Shown one piece after another: positions 42,475 to 64,000 of a DNA stretch of 64,000 bases. Numbering within the stretch: the first letter of the stretch is position 1; each line of letters begins with the position of its first letter. Origin of the DNA: Ruminococcus flavefaciens FD-1 (GTDB taxonomy: Bacteria > Bacillota > Clostridia > Oscillospirales > Ruminococcaceae); NCBI GenBank assembly GCA_000174895.1, contig ACOK01000110.1, forward strand, positions 1-64,000. The letters run 5' to 3'. Under the pieces are notes generated by a model. It was not told the origin of the DNA and made no database searches. It saw only the letters and a program-made list of their open reading frames with translations. The translations under genes and the position numbers were made by a program.

Positions 42475-42885
42475 ATGAAAGAACTGGATATCGAAGCTGT
42501 TGTTGACAATCTCAGTCAGGTACTGGAGTTTGTGGACGAACAGCTTGAAAGTACAGGTTGTTCTATGAAGATCCTCATGCAGATAGATATTGCTGTTGAG
42601 GAGATATTCGTCAATATCGCAAGGTATGCTTATGACCCTGCTACAGGACCGGCTAAACTGAGGGTAGAGGTAAAGCCCGATGGTTCTGCGGTCACTATCA
42701 CCTTCATCGACCACGGTGTTCCCTATGATCCGCTGGCAAAGGCTGATCCTGATACTACTCTCTCAGCAGATGAGCGTCAGGTAGGCGGTCTGGGAATTTT
42801 CCTGGTAAAGAAAAGTATGGATGACATAAAATATGAGTATATAGACGGAAGCAACATTCTTACTATTATAAAAGGGCTGTCATAA
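42475..42885 (+). CDS. RsbW-like ATP-binding serine kinase (HATPase_c_2)
   Basis: This 136-residue GHKL-type protein is expected to phosphorylate the STAS protein encoded just upstream. The N-box is in VEEIFVNIARYAYD (about residue 41), the G1-type DHGVPYDPL at about residue 79, and the G2 region in GGLGIFLVKKSMDD (about residue 102). AAAGGAAG precedes the ATG. No partner sigma factor or RsbU phosphatase is in view, so the pair may control a c-di-GMP protein here instead of a sigma factor. Confidence 0.85.
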   Translation: MKELDIEAVVDNLSQVLEFVDEQLESTGCSMKILMQIDIAVEEIFVNIARYAYDPATGPAKLRVEVKPDGSAVTITFIDHGVPYDPLAKADPDTTLSADERQVGGLGIFLVKKSMDDIKYEYIDGSNILTIIKGLS

Positions 42886-42942
42886 AAAAATAAAGACAGA
42901 TCTGTTATTTTCGTCATGAGTATGAAGAAGGATTGTTAGAAA

Positions 42943-45900
42943 ATGAATATTAAAGGTTCTGGACGGTATCGTGGCAGGATAACGGCTTCGTTGACCGCTA
43001 TGGCTCTGGTCTGTACGGGCGTATCAGGTCAGATCACAGCTTCGGCGGAAAAAGATGCCGTACTTGCTGTTGATCCGTCAGGAAAGGAAAAAAGCTATTC
43101 GGCTGTTCTTTATGATAATACCAACGGTCTCCCCACATCCGAGGCCAATGATATCATTGAGACGCCCGATGGCTTTTTATGGATGGGAAGCTACAGCGGA
43201 CTTGTCCGCTATGACGGAAACAGCTTTGAACGAGTTGATTCCACTACAGGCGTTACCAGCGTTGTCGATCTTTTTGTGGACAGCAAAGAGCGCCTGTGGA
43301 TCGGCACAAATGACAGCGGTGCCGTTGTGATGGAGAACGGCAGATACGTGAGATTCAGCAAGTCTGACGGCCTGAGATCACTGTCTGTACGCAGCATTAC
43401 CGAGGACAGCAGAGGAAATATCTATCTTGCGACTACAAGAGGAGTTGTGCTGGTGGATAAAGATTTGCAGGTGCAGGCTGTCGATTATCCTGAGCTGGAT
43501 GATGAGTACATAAGGTCTGTTGATACGGGTGCTGACGATGTGGTCTACGGCGTAACTATCGAAGGCGATGTTTTCACCATGAAAAACGGCAGTGTCACCG
43601 ATTTCCGCACTTCAGAGGAACTGGGGATCGATGACATTTATTCGATCATGCCTGACCCTGATGCTCCCGGATATTTGTATATCGGAAACAAGCATTCCGA
43701 GATATATTACGGCTCTATAGAAAGCGGATTCAGCAGTGATGATGTCACGGATGTTTCTCCGCTGAGCTATATCAACTATATGGATATGATCGACGGCGAC
43801 CTGTGGGTATGTGCTGACAATGGTATAGGCTACATAAACAGCGAAAACGGCAGCGTAAGGCAGATAGAAAATATCCCCATGAATACCTCCGTTGACAGTA
43901 TGACTACGGACTATCAGGGAAATCTCTGGTTCGTTTCGTCCAATCAGGGCGTTATGAAGATAGTCCCCAATCAGTTCAACGATATCTATGAGAAGTACGG
44001 GCTTACAAGGGAAGTGGTGTACACCACCTGTATGTACGAAGACAAGCTTTTCATAGGCACCAAAAACAGCGGCCTTACTGTTCTGGACGGAAACGGCATC
44101 GTTAAAAAAATGCCGCTGAAAAGCTCGGTTTCGGCATCGGGAGAGAAATTCGATGACACCGACCTTATCTCCATGCTGAAGGATGTGAGGATACGCTCGA
44201 TCATCCGTGACAGCAGGAACAGACTGTGGATATCCACTTACGGCGAAAATGCGCTGATACGCTATGACAACGGCGATGTTGTCAAGTTCACCACAGCTGA
44301 CGGGCTCCCCTCAGAGCGTATCAAGGCTGTGTATGAATGTGATGACGGAACTGTTTTTGTGGCTTCAACAGGCGGCGCATCGGTGATCAGGGATGATAAA
44401 GTGGAGAAGGTCTATGACGAGAGCGCCGGAATTGACAATACCGAAGTGCTCACAGTCTGTGAGGGATTCAGCAATGACATGATAATCGGTTCTGACGGCG
44501 ACGGAATGTACGTTGTCAGCGGCGATTCGGTGCGCCATCTCGGCATTGATTCGGGACTTGGCTCGGAAGTGGTCATGAGAGTGAAAAAGGATATCAGCAG
44601 GGATATCCTGTGGATTGTGACCAGCAACTCCATAGCATATATGGATAAGGATTACAAAATTACGACGATAAAGAAATTTCCTTACTCCAACAATTTCGAC
44701 CTCTACGAAAACAGCAGGGGAGATATGTGGATACTCAGCAGCAACGGACTCTATGTAGTACCTGTTGAGCAGATGCTCGCAAACGGCGATATAAAGCCTG
44801 TTTACTACGGCAGAGACAACGGTCTGTCATGCATAACCACTTCCAATTCATACAGTGAACTCACAGCGGACGGCGACCTCTACATCGCAGGCACTACGGG
44901 CGTTGTAAAGGCGAATATCGAGAAGCCGCTGGAGGATGTTGAGGATATCAAGCTTTCCATCCCTTATCTGGAATCGGACGGTGAGATAATCTACCCCGAT
45001 GATAACGGAGTTTTCCATGTGCCGTCGGATTCTATGAAGCTGACGGTCAACAGCTTTGTCTACAACTATTCACTGGTGAATCCGCAGGTCACCTATCAGC
45101 TTGAAGGCTTTGACAGCAGCAGCATGACCATAAAGCGAAGCGACCTCGCTCCCATAGATTACACCAATCTCAACGGCGGAAGCTATCACTTCACTATTCG
45201 TATTTCCGATTCGCTGGGAAATAACAGCAACGAGCTTTCGGTAAGGATAGTCAAGGAGAAGAAGCTTTATGAGCAGATGTGGTTCAGGATAGGCGTACTG
45301 CTTCTGCTGGCTGCGCTTATCGCACTTGCGGCTATACTCTACATCCGCCACAGGACCAAGGTCTTCCTCAAGAAGGAAAAGGAAAACAAAATGCTTATCA
45401 GAGAGATGGTCGAGGCTTTCGCTAAGGTCATCGATATGAAGGACAAGTATACCAACGGCCATTCTACCCGTGTGGCTGAGTATACCGCTATGCTGACCCG
45501 TGAGCTTGGCTATGATGAGGAAACAGTGGAGAATTACTATAACATTGCTCTCCTCCATGATATCGGAAAAGTCGGCATCCCTCCCGAAGTGCTCAATAAA
45601 CCCGGAAAGCTGACCGACACAGAGTTCAATGTGATCAAATCCCATTCGGCTCTGGGCTATAACGCTCTGAAGGATATCAGTATCATGCCTGAGCTTGCAG
45701 TCGGAGCAGGCGCTCATCATGAACGCCCCGACGGAAAAGGCTATCCTAAGGGCGCAAAAGGTGACGATATCCCCCGTGTTGCTCAGATAATAGCTGTGGC
45801 TGATACATTTGATGCCATGTACTCCGACCGTCCTTACCGTAAGCGAATGAAATTCGACAAGGCAGTTTCCATCGTCAGGGAGGCTCGTGGCACTCAGCTG

Positions 45901-46023
45901 ATGGAAGATGTCGTGGACGCTTTCCTGAGGCTGGTGGAGAAAGGCGAATTCCGTGCCGCTGATGATGACGGCGGCGGAAGTACCGATGATATAGACAATA
46001 TCCGTAAAAACTATAAGGAATAG
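42943..46023 (+). CDS. Extracellular beta-propeller sensor fused to HD-GYP phosphodiesterase
   Basis: The protein has 1,026 residues. A signal peptide (about 1-32) is followed by a two-component-regulator-type propeller (Reg_prop repeats at about 50-650, such as NGLPTSEANDIIETPDGFLWMG, GNIYLATTRG and SRNRLWISTYG). A Y_Y_Y domain (about 690-775) leads to one membrane segment (about 780-800, FRIGVLLLLAALIALAAIL). The cytoplasmic HD-GYP domain (about 820-1000) is complete: NGHSTRVAEY, LHDIGKVGIPPEVLNKPGKL, HHERPDGKGYPKG and VADTFDAMYSDRPYRK. The protein resembles a hybrid histidine kinase sensor with the kinase replaced by HD-GYP. Such propellers often sense polysaccharides. Confidence 0.9.
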   Translation: MNIKGSGRYRGRITASLTAMALVCTGVSGQITASAEKDAVLAVDPSGKEKSYSAVLYDNTNGLPTSEANDIIETPDGFLWMGSYSGLVRYDGNSFERVDSTTGVTSVVDLFVDSKERLWIGTNDSGAVVMENGRYVRFSKSDGLRSLSVRSITEDSRGNIYLATTRGVVLVDKDLQVQAVDYPELDDEYIRSVDTGADDVVYGVTIEGDVFTMKNGSVTDFRTSEELGIDDIYSIMPDPDAPGYLYIGNKHSEIYYGSIESGFSSDDVTDVSPLSYINYMDMIDGDLWVCADNGIGYINSENGSVRQIENIPMNTSVDSMTTDYQGNLWFVSSNQGVMKIVPNQFNDIYEKYGLTREVVYTTCMYEDKLFIGTKNSGLTVLDGNGIVKKMPLKSSVSASGEKFDDTDLISMLKDVRIRSIIRDSRNRLWISTYGENALIRYDNGDVVKFTTADGLPSERIKAVYECDDGTVFVASTGGASVIRDDKVEKVYDESAGIDNTEVLTVCEGFSNDMIIGSDGDGMYVVSGDSVRHLGIDSGLGSEVVMRVKKDISRDILWIVTSNSIAYMDKDYKITTIKKFPYSNNFDLYENSRGDMWILSSNGLYVVPVEQMLANGDIKPVYYGRDNGLSCITTSNSYSELTADGDLYIAGTTGVVKANIEKPLEDVEDIKLSIPYLESDGEIIYPDDNGVFHVPSDSMKLTVNSFVYNYSLVNPQVTYQLEGFDSSSMTIKRSDLAPIDYTNLNGGSYHFTIRISDSLGNNSNELSVRIVKEKKLYEQMWFRIGVLLLLAALIALAAILYIRHRTKVFLKKEKENKMLIREMVEAFAKVIDMKDKYTNGHSTRVAEYTAMLTRELGYDEETVENYYNIALLHDIGKVGIPPEVLNKPGKLTDTEFNVIKSHSALGYNALKDISIMPELAVGAGAHHERPDGKGYPKGAKGDDIPRVAQIIAVADTFDAMYSDRPYRKRMKFDKAVSIVREARGTQLMEDVVDAFLRLVEKGEFRAADDDGGGSTDDIDNIRKNYKE

Positions 46024-46078
46024 AGTTTACTCTTTTCGGTGAAAATTTACAAATACTTCATAATTTATCAGCAATTTT

Positions 46079-46111
46079 TTGACAGATGTGCAGTGGATAT
46101 TATGGTATAAT
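46079..46111 (+). promoter_or_regulatory. Possible promoter of the FIST-EAL gene
   Basis: The extended -10 TGGTATAAT lies at 46103-46111. TTGACA at 46079-46084 is 21 bases upstream of TATAAT, longer than normal, so the -35 is uncertain. Confidence 0.45.
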
Positions 46112-46201
46112 ATGAGTGTATACATGAAATTATATCGTGTGTACACTCATTTACTATCTGTACATAAAAATATACGGATAGTGGATATGGAGGTATAACA
46201 G

Positions 46202-48817
46202 GTGTTTACGTGGAATTTTCAATATATTTCTAAGGCAAGACTTGAAGAAGCTTTCAATCAGCTGATGCTTGACCCGAAACGTGGAGACATACTTATCCGT
46301 ATACATACAGCTATACACCTGGAGGAAGAGGCTGTTGACCTTGCAAGATTCATAGCCCAGCTTGTTCCGGGCGCACATATCTTCGGCACAAGTACCTCTG
46401 CTGTTATCAGCTGGGGAAAGATATCACCGAACCAGTGCGTAATTTCAGTTACGCAGATGAATTCCGGCAGAGTCAGAACTGCACTTCTGCCTACATTTGA
46501 TGACAAGGATCTGCCAATACCTCCCGGGACCCTTTGTCAGAATGTGAAGGATGCTGTGTATGACAGCGATACCAAGCTGATGCTGACTTTCCTGACGGGC
46601 AAGTATCTGGATGTATTCAGCTTTGTCGAACTGTGCAATGATTATTTCCCCGATGTGCAGATGGTAGGCGGCCTTGCAAATACATTTGAGATAAGTCGGA
46701 AGGAATTTCTGGCTTCGGGATTCGTTTTCAACGAAAACGGCTGGACCAATAAAGGCATTATCGTTGCATCTGTCGGCGGAAACAATCTGGAGTGCTACAG
46801 TTCCTATGCTACGGGAGTTCAGGTCATCGGCGACGAAATGGAAGTGACCGATACTTTCGGCACCTGCATCCTCTCCCTTGACGGTAAGGATGCCGCTGAG
46901 GAGTATCGCATCGGTGTAGGCGAAATGCTGAAAAACAAGCCGGAGCTTTGTAATCTGTTTCCCTATGTTTATGCGGAAAGCGACGATGTGCCCGTGCTCA
47001 TAAGTTTCACCGACGACAAGAGCATAAGCGACATCTTCAACGACAGACTGCCCATAAACAGGAAGTTTTATGCTGACCATCCCGGTATAAACAAGCACAA
47101 GGTCAGGGAGTACATAAACGCCAATCATAACATCACAGTGGGCAAGAAGCTGAAAAGAGGCTTTATCTACGATAAGCGGATAATCTCGGATAACCGTGCT
47201 CTTTTCCGCCGTATCGAGAATTTCGAGAAGGCTGAAACGCTGTTCGGCTATAACTGCGTTGCCCGTGCACTGATATATTCCAACTGCATAAAGTGGGAGC
47301 TTTCCGCTTACGAGAATACCAATATATGCGGATGCGTCACAGAAGGCGAGATAGCTTACGTCAACGGCAGAAATACCTTTACCAACTGCACTTTCGTTGT
47401 CTCTGTATTAGGTGAGGAGCCTGCAACTCAGGAGTACAACCCCTATGCGTTCTCACATACGGATTCACTTGTTGCGGATAACCGTGAGCTTATCAACTAC
47501 CTTTATGACGTAGAAGAGCAGCTTTCAAACAGCGACCATCCCGATTCTGCGGAATCTCTGAAAGCATTCGTCCGTGACTGCGAACTGAAGCTTCTCTACA
47601 CGGATAACGACGATATCCCCAATGCGGCGGCTATGAATATGGACATAAAGCTTAAGGGATATGACCGTATCTGCATGATAAATGTTTTCGATACCACCAG
47701 CATGGAGACTGTTTTCTCCAAGCATATGATAGACCTTACCTATAAAAACTACATAACCAACTGCATGACATTTGCAAAGCAGAAAAATTACACCATGTAC
47801 CTTATAGATAAATGGCAGATCGCAGTTGGCGCTCCGTCTTACATGGTGGCGCTTTCTGATTTCGTCAGCGATATGGAGGCGCTCCAGAGGATAATGTTTG
47901 AATCTTCGGAGGAGTACATTGCTATCGTCCCCATGTTCTGTGTTATGGACGACTGTACTGTTGACAATGTTGAACCTGTGTATTACTCCGCAAGAGTGGA
48001 AATGATGCAGAAAAACATACAGTTCTATGTGCGTGACACCAAGTTCGGACAGCTTGATGAGGAGAGCATACGTCAGCGTTTCCATATGGTGAACGTGATA
48101 AACTATGCTATCTCCCATGATAAGGTGATCCCATACTATCAGGGGATCCATGACAACAACACAGAGCATATCCATCACTATGAATCGCTGATGCGCGTTG
48201 AGGATGAAAACGGAACGATCTACTATCCCGGAAGCTTCCTTGATGTGGCAAGATCATACGGCCTGCTGTACGATTCGCTTTCGGCTGCAATGATCAGAAA
48301 GGTCTTTGAAAAATTCAGGAATGCAGAGGGAAAAAGCGTCAGCATAAACCTGAGTATCAGAGATATCAAGAACCGTGAACTGGTGGACTATATTTTTGAA
48401 TTCCTGTCCATGGTAAGGCATCCTGAGAATTTCGTGTTCGAGATACTTGAGAATGAGGATATAGACGATTATGACGAGCTTATCACTTTTGTTGACAGGA
48501 TACACGATCTCGGTGCACTTATCTCCATCGATGATTTCGGCAGCGGTTTCTCGAATCTGCTCCATTTAGCCAATATCCACTCGGACTATCTGAAAATAGA
48601 CGGTTCTATCATCAGAAAGTGCTGTGAGGACAAGGAATCAGAAAACCTTATTGCTCTTATCTCGGGCTGGAAACAGCTGATAGGCAGGGATATAAGGATA
48701 ATTGCCGAATTCGTGGAAAATGAGGCGATACAGTCAAAGCTTCTGGCTTATGACATTGATTTTTCCCAGGGATATCTTTTCTCTGTGCCAAGCCCGGAAA
48801 TTGAAGGGCTTCCCTGA
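46202..48817 (+). CDS. FIST sensor protein with degenerate middle domain and EAL domain
   Basis: The protein has 871 residues and no membrane segment. FIST N- and C-terminal sensor domains (about 25-410; FGTSTSAVISWG, QMVGGLAN, YNCVARALIYSNCIKW) bind small ligands, possibly amino acids. A middle region (about 440-630) may be a degenerate GGDEF fold; I see no GGDEF motif. The C-terminal EAL domain (about 635-870) has YESLMRVED in place of EALxR, INLSIRDIK, FEILENEDIDD, IDDFGSGFSN, DYLKIDGSIIRK, AEFVEN and QGYLFSVP. Most catalytic residues for c-di-GMP cleavage are present. The start is GTG 46202 after GGAGGT. Confidence 0.82.
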   Translation: MFTWNFQYISKARLEEAFNQLMLDPKRGDILIRIHTAIHLEEEAVDLARFIAQLVPGAHIFGTSTSAVISWGKISPNQCVISVTQMNSGRVRTALLPTFDDKDLPIPPGTLCQNVKDAVYDSDTKLMLTFLTGKYLDVFSFVELCNDYFPDVQMVGGLANTFEISRKEFLASGFVFNENGWTNKGIIVASVGGNNLECYSSYATGVQVIGDEMEVTDTFGTCILSLDGKDAAEEYRIGVGEMLKNKPELCNLFPYVYAESDDVPVLISFTDDKSISDIFNDRLPINRKFYADHPGINKHKVREYINANHNITVGKKLKRGFIYDKRIISDNRALFRRIENFEKAETLFGYNCVARALIYSNCIKWELSAYENTNICGCVTEGEIAYVNGRNTFTNCTFVVSVLGEEPATQEYNPYAFSHTDSLVADNRELINYLYDVEEQLSNSDHPDSAESLKAFVRDCELKLLYTDNDDIPNAAAMNMDIKLKGYDRICMINVFDTTSMETVFSKHMIDLTYKNYITNCMTFAKQKNYTMYLIDKWQIAVGAPSYMVALSDFVSDMEALQRIMFESSEEYIAIVPMFCVMDDCTVDNVEPVYYSARVEMMQKNIQFYVRDTKFGQLDEESIRQRFHMVNVINYAISHDKVIPYYQGIHDNNTEHIHHYESLMRVEDENGTIYYPGSFLDVARSYGLLYDSLSAAMIRKVFEKFRNAEGKSVSINLSIRDIKNRELVDYIFEFLSMVRHPENFVFEILENEDIDDYDELITFVDRIHDLGALISIDDFGSGFSNLLHLANIHSDYLKIDGSIIRKCCEDKESENLIALISGWKQLIGRDIRIIAEFVENEAIQSKLLAYDIDFSQGYLFSVPSPEIEGLP

Positions 48818-48840
48818 GAATAAACAGAGGTGGTCACCTG

Positions 48841-50598
48841 ATGATAAAAAAGAATTCAAAGCCGAGAGTTATCGGAATAATCCTTGAAGAGATAGGTACT
48901 GATTTCTCGAAGGAACTGATACAGGGCGTGGCTGATGCTGTTCCTGATGACAGGAGCGTCCGTCTTATTGTAATTGCAGGAAAATATATTGATCCCGAGG
49001 TGGATTCTGTCAATATGCTTGCCTATAAAGCAATGTATAATTCTATATTCAGACTGGATGAGCTGTGCGATATAGACGGTCTTATCATACACCTCGGCAG
49101 CATGAGCAGCCGCAGGAAAAAAGTCATAAAAACAGGCTATTCCGAGAAATTCCAGAAGATACCAAAGGTCTTCATAGCCTCTGATATCGAGGGCGAGACT
49201 ATAATAAACTATGACAATGAGAAAGGCATACGTGAGGCTGTTGACTGCCTTGTGAATGCGAATGACCTCACAAGGGTGTGTATGCTTGGCGGACGTGACG
49301 ACAATATAGATGCAAGGGCGAGAAAACAGATATTCATCCGATGCCTTCAGGAAAACGGCGTGGCTTTTTGCGATAAGAATTACGAAAGAACCGATATGAC
49401 CGAAAACTGCGTAGCTGAGGCTCTGAGGCTTCTTGAGCGGAATCCCGGAGTTCAGGCGATATTCTGCGTCAACGATTCCGTTGCAAAGGGACTCTATGAA
49501 GCTATGGCACAGAAGGATCTTGTGCCGGGCAGGGATATCCTTGTTTTCGGTTTTGACAATACCTTTATGGCGGGAGCGATGGTGCCTCCGCTGACTTCGA
49601 TAGGTGCTGACAGCTGTACCCTCGGTCAGAGAGCGCTTGAAGTGCTTCTGGCTAAGCTTGACGGCAGAAATGCCGGTACCGAACTGGTGCCGACGAGACT
49701 TTACGGCAGAGAATCCATGAGCTATGATATGTATGATTATACTACGATAGAATTGCTCAATGTGAATCCTCAGTTCATTTACAGAATGTTTGACGACTGT
49801 TTCTACAGATATCATAACAGCAGGCTGAAACGTGAAGAAGTAGATCTGAAAAGGCTTTACTATGAATTTATTTTCAGAATGCTCCAGGCCATGAAACACC
49901 GCTATATGGGTGTTGAAGAGTTTTACGCTCTTGGACATATGATAGATGTTTTCTTCGACAAGGGCGCTATGAATTATACAGACGCCATAAAGCTTGTCAA
50001 GTGCATAGAAAAATTACAGGCGGCAATGAATTCGCAGCAAAGATCTCCTGCGTCAAATATAAGGATAAACCGCTTGTTTCAGCGGATGAAGGACAGAGCT
50101 ATCTATTCGCTTTCGGGGCAGAAAACCGCAGAGCATGATCTGCACTACGAAAATGTAAGAATGATGCACGACTTTATGGTCGTGTCGTCCTCATACGGAG
50201 TTCATGGTGATCGCAGGCCTGACCTTGTTTGCAGAAATATCGACAAGCTCGGCCTTACCCACGCCATACTGTATCTGCTGGATGAGCCGCTGAAGTATGA
50301 CATTACAAGCAGAGTTGTATTTCCCGAGCATATCAGGATGAAGTGCATACTCAGGGATAACGAGCTTTATCTGCTGCCGAAAGAGAGACAGAAATGTCAC
50401 GTCAGCGAAATGTTTACGAGAAATGAGTTTTCTCTCAAATGCAAGGGCTATGCAGCACTTCCTGTTTTTTATGATGATATGCTGTACGGAGTGCTGATGT
50501 GCGGCCTTGTGAATAACATATGCGACAGAGGAGAATACATTGCCCTTCAGCTCGGAAGAGCGATCTATCTCGAAAGACTTCGTGAACAGATCAACTGA
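48841..50598 (+). CDS. LacI-type periplasmic-binding-fold sensor without DNA-binding domain
   Basis: The protein has 585 residues. The N-terminal part (about 8-290) is a LacI/GalR effector-binding fold (RVIGIILEEIGTDFSKELIQGV, VQAIFCVNDSVAKGLYEAM, ILVFGFDNTFMAGAMVPPLTSI), but no helix-turn-helix precedes it: the protein starts only about 8 residues before the first strand. The remainder (about 300-585) is helical, then an alpha-beta region resembling a GAF domain (ALPVFYDDMLYGVLMCGL). In related bacteria the same N-terminal module is often fused to GGDEF; no GGDEF is present here. It follows the FIST-EAL gene by 23 bases. GAGGTGG precedes the ATG. Confidence 0.8.
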   Translation: MIKKNSKPRVIGIILEEIGTDFSKELIQGVADAVPDDRSVRLIVIAGKYIDPEVDSVNMLAYKAMYNSIFRLDELCDIDGLIIHLGSMSSRRKKVIKTGYSEKFQKIPKVFIASDIEGETIINYDNEKGIREAVDCLVNANDLTRVCMLGGRDDNIDARARKQIFIRCLQENGVAFCDKNYERTDMTENCVAEALRLLERNPGVQAIFCVNDSVAKGLYEAMAQKDLVPGRDILVFGFDNTFMAGAMVPPLTSIGADSCTLGQRALEVLLAKLDGRNAGTELVPTRLYGRESMSYDMYDYTTIELLNVNPQFIYRMFDDCFYRYHNSRLKREEVDLKRLYYEFIFRMLQAMKHRYMGVEEFYALGHMIDVFFDKGAMNYTDAIKLVKCIEKLQAAMNSQQRSPASNIRINRLFQRMKDRAIYSLSGQKTAEHDLHYENVRMMHDFMVVSSSYGVHGDRRPDLVCRNIDKLGLTHAILYLLDEPLKYDITSRVVFPEHIRMKCILRDNELYLLPKERQKCHVSEMFTRNEFSLKCKGYAALPVFYDDMLYGVLMCGLVNNICDRGEYIALQLGRAIYLERLREQIN

Positions 50599-50633
50599 AA
50601 AGACATCTTCACCATTCCCACAATTATATTTTG

Positions 50634-50664
50634 AAAAGGAGCAGGAACAGTCTGCTCCTTTTTC
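50634..50664 (+). terminator. Terminator after the signalling cluster
   Basis: AAGGAGCAG and CTGCTCCTT pair around GAACAGT, then TTTTC. Confidence 0.85.
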
Positions 50665-51005
50665 ATTTTATTAATGTATATAGTATACAGGTTTTTATAT
50701 ATGGGTATATTATTACTCACGGTAAAATTAAATGATGGGTACAAACCGCTTTGTTATGCAAAACTACCAAAAACAGTCGGGAAAATTAGGCAGCCGAAAA
50801 TAATTTGTTTACAAATGGTATATTGAAATGAGAGGGATTAAGTGTTAAAATTAATCCATATTATATATGAGTGTTATACGCATATATGATATGACAAAAT
50901 AGGTCGATCTATTGTTGTTTCCGCTATGATACAGGGATCATTAATTAAGGGGAAGGGCCTTGTAATAACGGTGACGATAATAGTGAACACGAAGGGAGTG
51001 GTATG
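50665..51005 (+). other. Intergenic region upstream of the giant adhesin
   Basis: This is an A/T-rich spacer without a gene. I looked for c-di-GMP riboswitch cores and found none. ATTTG-TTTA-CAAAT (about 50803-50816) is a small palindrome. AAGGGAG at 50992-50998 is the ribosome binding site of the adhesin. I could not fix a convincing promoter. Confidence 0.5.

Positions 51006-64000
<12,995 letters not shown>

Noticed and set aside
50665..51005. c-di-GMP-I or -II riboswitch upstream of the adhesin
   Set aside because: The conserved core words and pairing of known c-di-GMP aptamers were not found by eye. A covariance-model search would be decisive.

Overview
The window looks like chromosome of a cellulosome-type, sporulation-lineage Bacillota, most likely a Ruminococcus (Oscillospiraceae). 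The support is: three secreted proteins with type I dockerins, a spoIIP gene, a HydE-type [FeFe]-hydrogenase maturase, strong AGGAGG-like ribosome binding sites, several sigma-A-type promoters, and a giant Cna-B surface protein with threonine linkers. The genus is an inference from gene content; there is no rRNA gene here.

Layout. (1) 1-8.7 kb, + strand: branched-chain amino acid genes ilvD, leuB, a DUF815 ATPase, ilvA, leuC, leuD and a RidA homologue. They are separated by modular palindromic intergenic repeats. (2) 8.9-20.2 kb, mostly housekeeping: rlmH, a WalJ/YycJ-like metallo-hydrolase and cysS; three tandem paralogues that resemble U32 proteins; hydE and nadA; a polysaccharide deacetylase; spoIIP; a small membrane protein; and a permuted-papain-like hydrolase. 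(3) 20.2-28 kb: tRNA-Arg(CCG) followed by an integrase stub. An 80-bp sequence just downstream is repeated 7.1 kb away, and the interval holds two ECF sigma/anti-sigma pairs and two secreted dockerin proteins. (4) 28-36.6 kb: a decaying accessory region. It holds a WYL-regulator tail, membrane-protein stubs, GNAT, hydrolase and two methyltransferase genes, and a TetR-controlled ABC exporter whose ATPase and permease are both broken. (5) 36.7-40.2 kb, minus strand: a third cassette in operon order sigma, anti-sigma, dockerin protein, followed by a complete palindromic MITE. (6) 40.8-50.6 kb: a signalling cluster with two HD-GYP proteins, a STAS/HATPase pair, a FIST-EAL protein and a LacI-type sensor without a DNA-binding domain. 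(7) 51.0 kb to the window end: one uninterrupted adhesin reading frame of at least 4,331 codons, still open at the edge.

The most notable system is the set of three ECF sigma/anti-sigma/dockerin cassettes. Each anti-sigma candidate has a short basic cytoplasmic N-terminus, one membrane segment, a Thr/Ser-rich spacer and an extracellular domain. Two of those extracellular domains recur in the secreted dockerin proteins: one in the neighbouring gene, the other in the cassette 15 kb away. This suggests that the bacterium senses the state of its own secreted scaffold through look-alike domains. The plan recalls SigI/RsgI biomass sensing in cellulolytic clostridia but uses ECF sigma factors and different sensor domains. 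The signalling cluster lies directly upstream of the giant adhesin, which fits c-di-GMP control of attachment, but I saw no riboswitch in the gap.
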